A stretch of 64,000 nt of DNA from Gammaproteobacteria bacterium (GTDB lineage: Bacteria; Pseudomonadota; Gammaproteobacteria; Eutrophobiales; Eutrophobiaceae), in the NCBI GenBank assembly GCA_026710545.1, contig JAPOQU010000019.1:44611-108610 (forward strand). Reading direction: 5' to 3'. Below, one piece after another: positions 27,133 to 34,755 of this stretch. Numbering within the stretch: the first letter of the stretch is position 1; each line of letters begins with the position of its first letter. The notes below the pieces were generated by a model that worked only from the letters and a program-made list of their open reading frames with translations, ran no database searches and was not told the origin of the DNA. The position numbers and the translations under genes were made by a program.

Positions 27133-28389
27133 TCAGGCCCAGGATTTAACATCAAAATATACCAATCCATCAGCCCTTACCTCCCATCCGACTATAGAGT
27201 TGAGGTGATAAGGCGCACCCAGACCTCTCTCGTCCCTTAATGCTTCATGGGTAGGCTGGATGTAACCGGTCTGATCAACAGCACGACTCATAATCACCGC
27301 AGGTTTACCCTGCCAGTTCCAGAGATAACGGAACCGTGTATGGGATTTTGCCAACACAGGTTCCTGAAGTTCCGCAACAGACCAGTTTTGTCCGGCATCA
27401 GTGCTGACTTCCACTTTTACTATCTTGCCTGATCCACTCCAGGCAAGACCGCGCACCTCCAGCCACCCGGGTTCTATTTTCTCCGGATAGGCAGGTGAGG
27501 TAATCACCGAATTGGCCTCCATTTCAAAACTGAACTGGCGAATACGGCCATCAGGTAACGGTTCGGAATATTTTGAAGTCTCTTCCCTGGTCATAAACGG
27601 TTGCTCCCCAAGCTCAAGTCGCCGCAACCATTTGATGCTTGTATTGCCTTCCCAGCCGGGCAGCAACAGTCTTACCGGGTAACCCTGAGCGGGACGTAAT
27701 GGTTCACCGTTCTGGGCGTAAGCAACCAGTGCATCATCCCATGCTTTCTCGACGGGAATACTTCGGGTCATGACTGCGGCATCATTGCCTTCGGCCAAAA
27801 ACCAGCTTGCCCTTGAACTGATTCCTGCTTCACGAAACAGCGTGCTGAGCTTTACCCCGGTCCACTCACTCTGGCTGGTGAGGCCGCGTAAAGTCTGCGG
27901 CGTGTTTTTCCTGTCGGCCCGGAAATATTCACCGGTGTTGCCGGAACACTCGATGAAGCACGACCGGGTTATGGCCGGGAAACGCTTCAGCTCATCAAGT
28001 GAAAATTTCAAGGGTCTCTCGACCATGCCATGGATAATCAGCTTGTATTTATCCGGGTCAATCAGCGGTATCCCTCCGTGATGACGCTCGAAGTGCAAAT
28101 CGGCAGGAGTGATAGTTCCGTGTAAATCCTGCAGGGGTGTCGTGGACAGAATATTGGATATTACCTTGCGCGCCGGTTTTTCGAATGGCGAGCGTTCACC
28201 CAACGCAGCAGGTGGCGCACCCTGCTGTTTGGTCGGATCAATTGTTATATCGGCGACCGTCTTATGTAATACAGCAACACCTGCCGCCCCGGTTGCCGTT
28301 CCGGAAAGAAAACGCCGACGTGAAATCATTGCATCAGACCGGTCAGTCAGTGATTCGGGGTTTTTACTGTTGCTCATTTTATCTTGCAC
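27133..28389 (-). CDS. Sulfite dehydrogenase molybdopterin subunit (SoxC/SorA family)
   Basis: 418 residues exported by the Tat system (SRRRFLSG at 23-30). A sulfite-oxidase-type molybdopterin domain follows, in which the molybdenum ligand is C148 in ECSGNTGEYF, then a Mo-co dimerisation domain (about 300-405). The LTSQSEWTGVKLSTLFREAGI block is typical of SoxC. It oxidises sulfite, probably that released by Xsc, and passes electrons to the cytochrome c encoded just upstream, whose stop overlaps this start by 16 bp. SoxC of the thiosulfate-oxidising complex is an alternative role, but no other sox gene is seen. Confidence 0.88.
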   Translation of the reverse strand: MQDKMSNSKNPESLTDRSDAMISRRRFLSGTATGAAGVAVLHKTVADITIDPTKQQGAPPAALGERSPFEKPARKVISNILSTTPLQDLHGTITPADLHFERHHGGIPLIDPDKYKLIIHGMVERPLKFSLDELKRFPAITRSCFIECSGNTGEYFRADRKNTPQTLRGLTSQSEWTGVKLSTLFREAGISSRASWFLAEGNDAAVMTRSIPVEKAWDDALVAYAQNGEPLRPAQGYPVRLLLPGWEGNTSIKWLRRLELGEQPFMTREETSKYSEPLPDGRIRQFSFEMEANSVITSPAYPEKIEPGWLEVRGLAWSGSGKIVKVEVSTDAGQNWSVAELQEPVLAKSHTRFRYLWNWQGKPAVIMSRAVDQTGYIQPTHEALRDERGLGAPYHLNSIVGWEVRADGLVYFDVKSWA

Positions 28390-29012
28390 CTTCCGTCTGC
28401 AACAAAACGGTTACGTGCAGGCATATCTATAGTCGCCAGATTTTCTGCGGTTAGTACCGTTTCCTCCGGTATAAGTCTGTTCAGGTACAACAGGTAAGCC
28501 GTGATACTGTAGACTTCATCGGAACTCAGGCTGCCGGGTGAGGCAAAAGGCATCGAACGATTAATGTAATCAAACAAGGTCGTGGCATAAGGCCAGTAAT
28601 TACCGATGGTCTTCGCTGCAAACTTTTCATCAGGAAACGGATAGGATTGCGCGTCGCCGTGGCCCGCCAATGCATCAAACGGTTTTCCCTGTCCATTTTC
28701 ACCATGACAACTCTGGCACAATGAACCGTAAAGTTTACTGCCGCCGGATACCGTACCCTTGCCGTCAGGCAGTCCTGATCCATCCGCAGTTACATCCTTG
28801 TCCCAGGCATTGATTTCTTCTCTGGTTGCTATTGTTCCTATTCCGAATAAAGCCGGCCAATCCGGATAATAATCGGGCCTTGTACCGATAGCGGCCTCAT
28901 CGCAACTGCTGTTCTCACTTTCAAGAGCAGGTAAACCGTCCCCGGCACTGAACAAAATAATGAAAATTACGGCAGACAGATAAGGATAATTTTCGTTATT
29001 CAGTTTCATCAT
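28374..29012 (-). CDS. Cytochrome c subunit of sulfite dehydrogenase (SoxD/SorB-like)
   Basis: 212 residues from ATG 29012; an upstream in-frame start at 29144 is less likely because the signal peptide (MMKLNNENYPYLSAVIFIIL) begins here. A single heme site C-Q-S-C-H lies in LYGSLCQSCHGENGQGKPFDALAGHG. The distal Met is probably in the segment SMPFASPGSLSSDEVYSITAYLLYLN. It is upstream of and overlaps the molybdopterin subunit, so they form a heterodimer operon. SoxD usually carries two hemes; one heme here is closer to SorB. Confidence 0.82.
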   Translation of the reverse strand: MMKLNNENYPYLSAVIFIILFSAGDGLPALESENSSCDEAAIGTRPDYYPDWPALFGIGTIATREEINAWDKDVTADGSGLPDGKGTVSGGSKLYGSLCQSCHGENGQGKPFDALAGHGDAQSYPFPDEKFAAKTIGNYWPYATTLFDYINRSMPFASPGSLSSDEVYSITAYLLYLNRLIPEETVLTAENLATIDMPARNRFVADGRCKIK

Positions 29013-29253
29013 CCTGGATATGTTGCTGTGTACAATAGGATTCCGGGGCCGAAAGCTGTATAAGTCATATTTTATATCATTAAGCCGTCCTGAATACTCG
29101 CCTGGTATGATCATTTGCGGCAGTGTGGTACCAATAAACTGCATACAAAATATGAAATATATCTAAAATAACACTGTATGCCGGTTATTTACGTCAAATA
29201 TTTCCCGTTTAAAAGACGCCGGGAATCTCATCTGTAACTTAAGGAGACTGGGC

Positions 29254-30309
29254 GTGTTCTTACCAAGCGATCATTCGAAAACTGCATCAACACTCCCGCG
29301 TAACTGCAGCCTGAGTGAAAACGACTGGGAAATCCTGGCCGGCCTCTGGCATCCGGTAGCATTCTCCGGGGATATCGGCCATAAACCCGTTGCGGCAAAG
29401 CTGCTGGACGTGCCCCTGGTCATCTACCGCACCAGTTCGGGCATCACCGTCGCCAAAGACCTTTGCGTACACCGCGGTACGCCTCTGAGCCTGGGCTGGC
29501 TCAAAGACGATATGATAGTGTGTCCCATGCATGCCCTGCATTACGATGCGGAAGGCAGGTGCCGCCTTATCCCTTCGGTGGAAGACAAGAACCGTCCCAT
29601 CTCGGAACGCCTGCGTCTCATTACGTTTCAATCGGTAGAGCGTTACGGCATTATCTGGGTCTGCCTGTTGAATGATGAACCCGGCATACCTGTTCCCGAA
29701 TGGCCTGACCTGGAAAGTGACAGGTTCGCCGCCGACCCTGATATTAAAAAGATGGCCATTGATGAGATCTGGAATTGTTCAGCGTCACGGCATACCGAGA
29801 ACTTTAACGACGCAGCGCATCTGTCCTGGGTCCACGCAGATTCTTTCGGCAACCCGGAACAACCCGAAGTACACGAGATTGAGGTGGATACGTCAATACC
29901 GTATGTGCTCAAGCGTGAGCGTCAACTGGCGGAAAAAACACTGGGACAGGAACGTCTTTCTCACTTTACCGCGGAATTGACCCTGCCATTCTCATCCGCC
30001 CTGGTGGAAAAAGTTGGTAACGGTAACCTGGGCTACGCGATATATGATGCGGCCTGCCCCATGTCGGCAAGCGAGACACGGATATTTCAGATCATCTGGT
30101 CCGGTTTTCCTGATAGCTATCCCCACTCTCACGTACAGTTGTGGGAGCAGGTAAACCGGGAGGACATTGCCCTTGTATCAAGACAAAGTCCTGAAGAAGT
30201 TCCGCTGGATGTGCGCGAAGAGATTCATATCCCCGCCGACGCGGTTTCCCTGGCCTATCGAAAAGCCATGAAAGAACTCGGTTTGGGCGCGCCCCGGTTT
30301 GTAACATAA
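29254..30309 (+). CDS. Rieske non-heme iron oxygenase, alpha subunit, copy 2
   Basis: 351 residues from GTG 29254, preceded by a good Shine-Dalgarno (TAAGGAG). Rieske ligands are C71-V-H73 and C90-P-M-H93; mononuclear iron ligands are D186, H189 and H194 in ENFNDAAHLSWVHADSFG. It is clearly a paralog of the gene at 22250 (shared WHPVA, PLVIxRTSxGITVAxDxC, CxHRGxPLSxG). It is divergent from the sulfite dehydrogenase operon. Its 3' end overlaps the convergent MFS gene by 55 bp. Sequence between the copies differs enough to suggest different substrates or successive steps. Confidence 0.85.
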   Translation: MFLPSDHSKTASTLPRNCSLSENDWEILAGLWHPVAFSGDIGHKPVAAKLLDVPLVIYRTSSGITVAKDLCVHRGTPLSLGWLKDDMIVCPMHALHYDAEGRCRLIPSVEDKNRPISERLRLITFQSVERYGIIWVCLLNDEPGIPVPEWPDLESDRFAADPDIKKMAIDEIWNCSASRHTENFNDAAHLSWVHADSFGNPEQPEVHEIEVDTSIPYVLKRERQLAEKTLGQERLSHFTAELTLPFSSALVEKVGNGNLGYAIYDAACPMSASETRIFQIIWSGFPDSYPHSHVQLWEQVNREDIALVSRQSPEEVPLDVREEIHIPADAVSLAYRKAMKELGLGAPRFVT

Positions 30310-31466
30310 ACCACCAGCGCGGCTGTCATAAGCCCGCCGGTCAACGTAAAAACACCCAATGCCGTTGCATTCCAATGATCCATAATCAAACCACCAACGG
30401 CCGGTGCGATGGCAATAGCGCCCAGAAATGAAGTGGATGCAATTGATGCCCAACGGCCGTCCCGGTCAAGCGCCGCCGCCGTACCAAGAAGATAAGGTAA
30501 GGTAAAAAAGTAACTTATATTATTGAGTAAAACCGCAACGGTATACACGACGGGATGCGGTACTGCACAAATCAACAGCCAGGTAACGCCGTTGAACAGT
30601 ATTCCTGCAATCACCGGCATGATCCTGCCAAATCGCAGGTCCAGCCATGCAGCCAGCAAGCCACCCGTCATCCCGATGATAAATCCTGCTCCCAGCAATC
30701 CGCTGATTTGTTCGATCGCCAGACCTGACCGCTCACCCATGATGGCCAGATAAGCCCACGGCGCACTGACAACCATCACCCAGTTGAGAAGCGCAAAAAG
30801 GGTCAAACAGCCCAGGACAAAATGAGGCAATCGGGACTTTGTATTGTTCTGTTTTTCTACAACGTTGGCGGGGAAACAATACAACAGCGGCAAGGTACAG
30901 AACACAATCAATGCCAACACGCCGTAACCACCTCCGACACCGTATCCTTTCACGGCATAACCGGCCAGCCAGATCATGACTGCCATTACCATCGCATTGA
31001 ATGTTTTGACTAACGCGAACATGCGATCAGGAGCAGCAGCAGCGGCAATTATGGCGCCACCTGCGGCCAGGGTGGCGCCGGCACCCAATCCTGCAAAAAA
31101 GCGCATTAACAGTAACGTCGTATATGACGATATAAACTGGATACTGATAATGTGCATCGTTACCGCTACCAGGCAACCGATGATGGCCGTTTTACGTTTG
31201 GGCAACCTGTTAATGAACGGCCCTATCAGTATTGCTGTCAACGCGATACCGGTAAACTCCGCTGACACCAGATAACCCGCTTTACCGGTGGCCATGGACA
31301 TATGCTGCGTAATAGCCTGGACAATCAGCGGCGCCAGGGCCTGAGCCAAATTCCCAACCAGAAAGGCCCCCCAGCCGGCGAGGAAGATTAACCCGTTGCG
31401 CCGGTCAAGATTTAACAATGGTTTAACCTGTAGTATCTGACCCCAAATCTTTGCCGACGTAATCAA
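30255..31466 (-). CDS. MFS transporter
   Basis: 403 residues with about 12 transmembrane helices (for example LIFLAGWGAFLVGNLAQALA and LLLMRFFAGLGAGATLAAGG). The first in-frame start is TTG 31466, which overlaps the end of the DUF2783 gene by 44 bp; a start slightly downstream is possible. The end overlaps the convergent Rieske gene. The annotated C-terminal tail (RGAPKPSSFMAFR) is encoded in this overlap. Substrate unknown. Confidence 0.8.
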   Translation of the reverse strand: MITSAKIWGQILQVKPLLNLDRRNGLIFLAGWGAFLVGNLAQALAPLIVQAITQHMSMATGKAGYLVSAEFTGIALTAILIGPFINRLPKRKTAIIGCLVAVTMHIISIQFISSYTTLLLMRFFAGLGAGATLAAGGAIIAAAAAPDRMFALVKTFNAMVMAVMIWLAGYAVKGYGVGGGYGVLALIVFCTLPLLYCFPANVVEKQNNTKSRLPHFVLGCLTLFALLNWVMVVSAPWAYLAIMGERSGLAIEQISGLLGAGFIIGMTGGLLAAWLDLRFGRIMPVIAGILFNGVTWLLICAVPHPVVYTVAVLLNNISYFFTLPYLLGTAAALDRDGRWASIASTSFLGAIAIAPAVGGLIMDHWNATALGVFTLTGGLMTAALVVYVTNRGAPKPSSFMAFR

Positions 31467-31638
31467 GCACTTCGTATAACACGTCCGTATCGCCGATGTG
31501 GTTGGCCAGCATCAAAATCACCTTGGCATTGATTTTATGGCTCTGCTCGGACGTCAATCCTTCGTGCAGTTCAATCAGCCGGGCGTAAAAGTCATCCGGG
31601 CTGGCGACACCAAGCTCAGTCCGGAGTTTATTTGTCAC
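31423..31638 (-). CDS. DUF2783 small protein
   Basis: 71 residues from GTG 31638. The sequence SPDDFYARLIELHEGLTSEQSHKINAKVILMLANHIGD is the DUF2783 pattern. Members are regularly found next to MBL-fold hydrolases, as here (4 bp after that gene's stop). Function unknown. Its last codons overlap a GGGGTCAG-type repeat half, which may have extended the C-terminus. Confidence 0.75.
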   Translation of the reverse strand: MTNKLRTELGVASPDDFYARLIELHEGLTSEQSHKINAKVILMLANHIGDTDVLYEVLDYVGKDLGSDTTG

Positions 31639-31642
31639 CGGC

Positions 31643-32593
31643 TCACCCTTCCAGCGCCTCCCACATCTCGGAATCCCGTTCGGCGGTCCAGATCTGCGGG
31701 TCGGCAATGCCGGAGGCAATATCGTAGGCGCGCGCCACGTCAAACGGCAGGCAGTGGTCGAAGATCACCCATTCACCGAATTCCGGTTTCAGGGTGGCGT
31801 AGGTTTCCTTGTAGATTTGCTTCAGATCCTTTCCCTGTTTTTTACCGGCTTCAACAGCCTGGTACATCGCGGTAACAAACGCGCGGGTCCCGCCTATGCC
31901 CTCTTTGATGGTCTCCGGTGTCATCAGGGCATCGCCGCGGCCGGGGACCACAGCAAGCGGATCCAGTGCAGTGATATTGTCCAGGGTAGCAGGCCAGTCA
32001 AGCAGGTAGGCATCGCCGGTATAAGGCGTGGCCCCGTACTCGACCAGGTCGCCGCTGTACAGCACCCGCTCCTCCGGCAACCAGACCACGGTATCGCCCT
32101 TGGTATGGCCCCGTCCCAGTTGCATGATCCTGACCTCTGTGTCACCCATCCACAGGGACATCTCTCCCTTGAAGGTAATCGTCGGCCAGGTCAGGCCCGG
32201 AATGCTCTCATAGCCGTTGAACAACCTCGGGAATCGTTCGAACTCGGATTTCCAGTCCTGCTTCCCGCGCTCGACGATGAGGTCGTAGGTATCCCGGCTG
32301 GAGATAACGTGCTCCGGCTTGTAGGCGCTGGCGCCCAGCACCCGCACCGCGTGATAATGGGTCATGACCACGTACTTGACAGGCTTATCCGTGACCGACC
32401 GTATTTTTTCCAGCACCCGTTCCGCCATGAGCGGCGTGGCCTGCGTGTCGATTACCATGACGCCGTCATCACCGATAATTACGCCGGTATTCGGGTCGCC
32501 TTCCGCGGTATATGCATAGGCATTGTCCGCCAGCCGGCTGAACGTTATCTCTTTTTCACCCAGGTCCGCCTTGGAAGCGAATTCTTTGACCAT
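31643..32593 (-). CDS. MBL-fold metallo-hydrolase with incomplete HxHxDH motif
   Basis: 316 residues of the metallo-beta-lactamase fold. The first metal motif reads H79-Y-H81-A-V-R-V, so the usual Asp and following His of HxHxDH are replaced by Val and Arg. Later ligands are present (RGHTKGDTVVWLP and YSGDLVEYG). It may therefore bind one metal or use an altered chemistry. It lies upstream of DUF2783, an arrangement that recurs in Proteobacteria. It probably hydrolyses an ester, lactone or thioester intermediate; the substrate is unknown. Confidence 0.8.
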   Translation of the reverse strand: MVKEFASKADLGEKEITFSRLADNAYAYTAEGDPNTGVIIGDDGVMVIDTQATPLMAERVLEKIRSVTDKPVKYVVMTHYHAVRVLGASAYKPEHVISSRDTYDLIVERGKQDWKSEFERFPRLFNGYESIPGLTWPTITFKGEMSLWMGDTEVRIMQLGRGHTKGDTVVWLPEERVLYSGDLVEYGATPYTGDAYLLDWPATLDNITALDPLAVVPGRGDALMTPETIKEGIGGTRAFVTAMYQAVEAGKKQGKDLKQIYKETYATLKPEFGEWVIFDHCLPFDVARAYDIASGIADPQIWTAERDSEMWEALEG

Positions 32594-32703
32594 TTCTGTT
32601 TATTCCTCAGTTAATTTGATAGCGGGGAGCGTATTGTAGTACTTGGGATAGACCGCCGCAACGATTAGCAACAAATGTGATGCGGGTCAGAGCAGGTTTT
32701 ATT

Positions 32704-33501
32704 CTATTCGGAAAATGCAAGCGTACCGATGTCCACTATATGGCCGCCGCCATCCGCGATCAGCGTGGCGCCCGTCACGAACGAGGCGTCGTCAGAGGCT
32801 AGAAACTCAACACAGGCGGCAATCTCTTCCGGTTCACCCATGCGTTGCAGCGGCGTATACCGGGTCATCGCAGCCCTGGCCTGATCCGGTGTCAGGTGGT
32901 CCCGCTCTGCCAGGCTCTCCACCGGCATATCACTCATGGGAGTTTTTACCCAGCCGGGACACAGGGTATTCGCCCTGATCCCCTGTGCGCCGTAGTCGCA
33001 GGCCAGGGTCTTCGTCAGGCCGATGAGGGCGTGCTTGCTCGTGATGTAGTCGGCAAAGCCCTTTGACGAGCGGATCCCGGCAACGGAAGAAATACTCACT
33101 ATGGCGCCGCCGCCCCTGTCGGTCATGGCGGGGGTGGCCGCCCCGGCAATCTGCATGACACCCCTCACGTTTACGTCCATCACTCCCTGCCAGTCGCTCT
33201 CGTCCAGTGTCGTCACGCTTCCTGCAGCAGACAATATTCCCGCATTGGCGATCAATATATCCAGGCCGCCGAATTCAGCGACTGTTTGCGCCACGGCTGC
33301 AACGCAGTCATCCGCGTCGGCGGTGTCGGCCTTGATGGCCAGGCAGTCCAACTCAGCGGCAACCCCGGCAATGGGTTCCCGGCGGCGGCCCGTGATTGCC
33401 ACGGCCGCACCGGATGCAGCGAAGCGCCTGGCAGCGGCAGCGCCTATGCCGGTGCCGCCCCCGGTAATTAACGCGACTTTACCTTGTAACCGTTTATCCA
33501 T
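32704..33501 (-). CDS. Short-chain dehydrogenase/reductase
   Basis: 265 residues, classical SDR. The cofactor motif is TGGGTGIGAAAA (about 14-25), the NAG motif is IANAGIL, and the catalytic Ser-Tyr-Lys set is in SISSVAG and YITSKHA. The acidic versus basic residues after beta-2 (TGRRRE) suggest NADP(H). It lies 26 bp downstream of the TetR stop in the same direction. Substrate unknown. Confidence 0.88.
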   Translation of the reverse strand: MDKRLQGKVALITGGGTGIGAAAARRFAASGAAVAITGRRREPIAGVAAELDCLAIKADTADADDCVAAVAQTVAEFGGLDILIANAGILSAAGSVTTLDESDWQGVMDVNVRGVMQIAGAATPAMTDRGGGAIVSISSVAGIRSSKGFADYITSKHALIGLTKTLACDYGAQGIRANTLCPGWVKTPMSDMPVESLAERDHLTPDQARAAMTRYTPLQRMGEPEEIAACVEFLASDDASFVTGATLIADGGGHIVDIGTLAFSE

Positions 33502-33527
33502 AAGGTGTTGACCTGGAGTCCAGGACG

Positions 33528-34178
33528 CTAACCTTCCCTGGAAAGAGCAATACTCAGGGCCTGTTTGCGAAACTCGTTTTCAAACCCGCGTGCAATTGGC
33601 GCAATTTTTTTATCAGGTCCGAGTACAACCATCATTCCGTCGACCAGCGCGATAAGGTGTAATGCCTTGTGATTAACCGCTTTCTCATTGAGGGCAGGAT
33701 TTAACCCGGTGATCAATCTGGACATGGCGCTCAGGGCGTATTGGTAGAATTCCTTTTTACATTTGGCAACATGTGGATCGTGTGCGGACATGCCATATAT
33801 CTGGAAGAAGAATCCTCTTGTAATCGGCTTTTTTAAATCCTCCAGCAGGTAATTAATGTGTGCCAAAAATTGCTGTTCGGGATCGTCGCCGGCCTGACTT
33901 ATTGATTTCTGAAAATCCTTCTCATAGTTTTGAATGGTCTCCTCTATCAAGGCATGGATGATATTGTGTTTTGTCTTAAAATAATAAGTCAGGTTTCCCA
34001 TGCTCAGGTTAAGCCTTGAGCAGAGGTTACGCAGGGTAAAGTTCGCATAGCCTTCAAATGCGAGGATTTCGCGGGACAATTTTAAAATTTTATGAACCCG
34101 CATTTTTCCTTTTACATGACGAGCCGTGCCTTCTGTTAATCGTTTGTTTACTATGAGTTGATCAATGACTTCTTCCAT
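33528..34178 (-). CDS. TetR family transcriptional regulator
   Basis: 216 residues from ATG 34178 (MEEVIDQL); an in-frame upstream extension to 34226 lacks similarity. The helix-turn-helix is in FTLRNLCSRLNLSMGNLTYYFKTKHNIIHALIEE (about 47-80). A candidate operator with 6-bp arms lies upstream at 34211-34227. It is placed among the SDR, MBL, SnoaL and exported oxidoreductase genes and may control them and the TonB receptor. Confidence 0.85.
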   Translation of the reverse strand: MEEVIDQLIVNKRLTEGTARHVKGKMRVHKILKLSREILAFEGYANFTLRNLCSRLNLSMGNLTYYFKTKHNIIHALIEETIQNYEKDFQKSISQAGDDPEQQFLAHINYLLEDLKKPITRGFFFQIYGMSAHDPHVAKCKKEFYQYALSAMSRLITGLNPALNEKAVNHKALHLIALVDGMMVVLGPDKKIAPIARGFENEFRKQALSIALSREG

Positions 34179-34210
34179 TGGATTTTTCTGGTAATAATTA
34201 ATGAATACAG

Positions 34211-34227
34211 GGTGTGGAGCACACACC
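34211..34227. promoter_or_regulatory. Inverted repeat upstream of TetR gene (possible operator)
   Basis: GGTGTG, five bases, then CACACC: a perfect 6-bp dyad 33 bp before the TetR ATG and 33 bp after the SnoaL-like stop. Placement suits autoregulation; not verified. Confidence 0.35.
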
Positions 34228-34259
34228 GCAAAGGCCGTTACTACATTTCGTTGATACAG

Positions 34260-34730
34260 CTAGTTGCTCGTATCAAACTCCCCGACGACATACATCTCAC
34301 CCTGGCTCATCCACTCACCTTCGATCTTTTCCCACAGGAAGAGCATTTTAAAGGTAAAAGGTTCCGCGGCAGGATCGGCCGGGTTGACATGAAAATTCAC
34401 CCAGTCCCAACCTGAATTGCCGCTCACCTGGGTTTTGTAGGACTCGATTTTAACATTACCACCGATAATATCCGGATTTTCATAAACCGGCCGAATGCCT
34501 TCCGTACCTTCGTGTGACACGCCGTCAGGCCCGACAGACAATACGTCGCCGGTATAGAATTTTTCCAGGATGGGTTTCGGATCATTATTGGCAAAGGCCA
34601 TCTCTTTTAAATCGTACTTGGCCCTGATTGCCTTTTTGAAGGCTTCCAGCTCGTTGTCTGCAGCCGCAGCAGTACCCGTTACCGATAAAAGTATTATTGC
34701 TACCACGAACGTCAAAATATTCTTATTCAT
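34260..34730 (-). CDS. Exported SnoaL/NTF2-like protein
   Basis: 156 residues with a cleavable signal peptide (MNKNILTFVVAIILLSVTGT, cleavage near AAA-AD). The mature part resembles the SnoaL/DUF4440 NTF2-like fold (NDPKPILEKFYTGDVLSVGPDG, then LWEKIEGEWMSQGEMYVVGE). It could be a periplasmic cyclase, isomerase or binding protein. It lies 25 bp downstream of the exported FAD oxidoreductase and is probably co-transcribed with it. Confidence 0.7.
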   Translation of the reverse strand: MNKNILTFVVAIILLSVTGTAAAADNELEAFKKAIRAKYDLKEMAFANNDPKPILEKFYTGDVLSVGPDGVSHEGTEGIRPVYENPDIIGGNVKIESYKTQVSGNSGWDWVNFHVNPADPAAEPFTFKMLFLWEKIEGEWMSQGEMYVVGEFDTSN

Positions 34731-34755
34731 CGCATTTCTCCAGTCTCATGACTTA

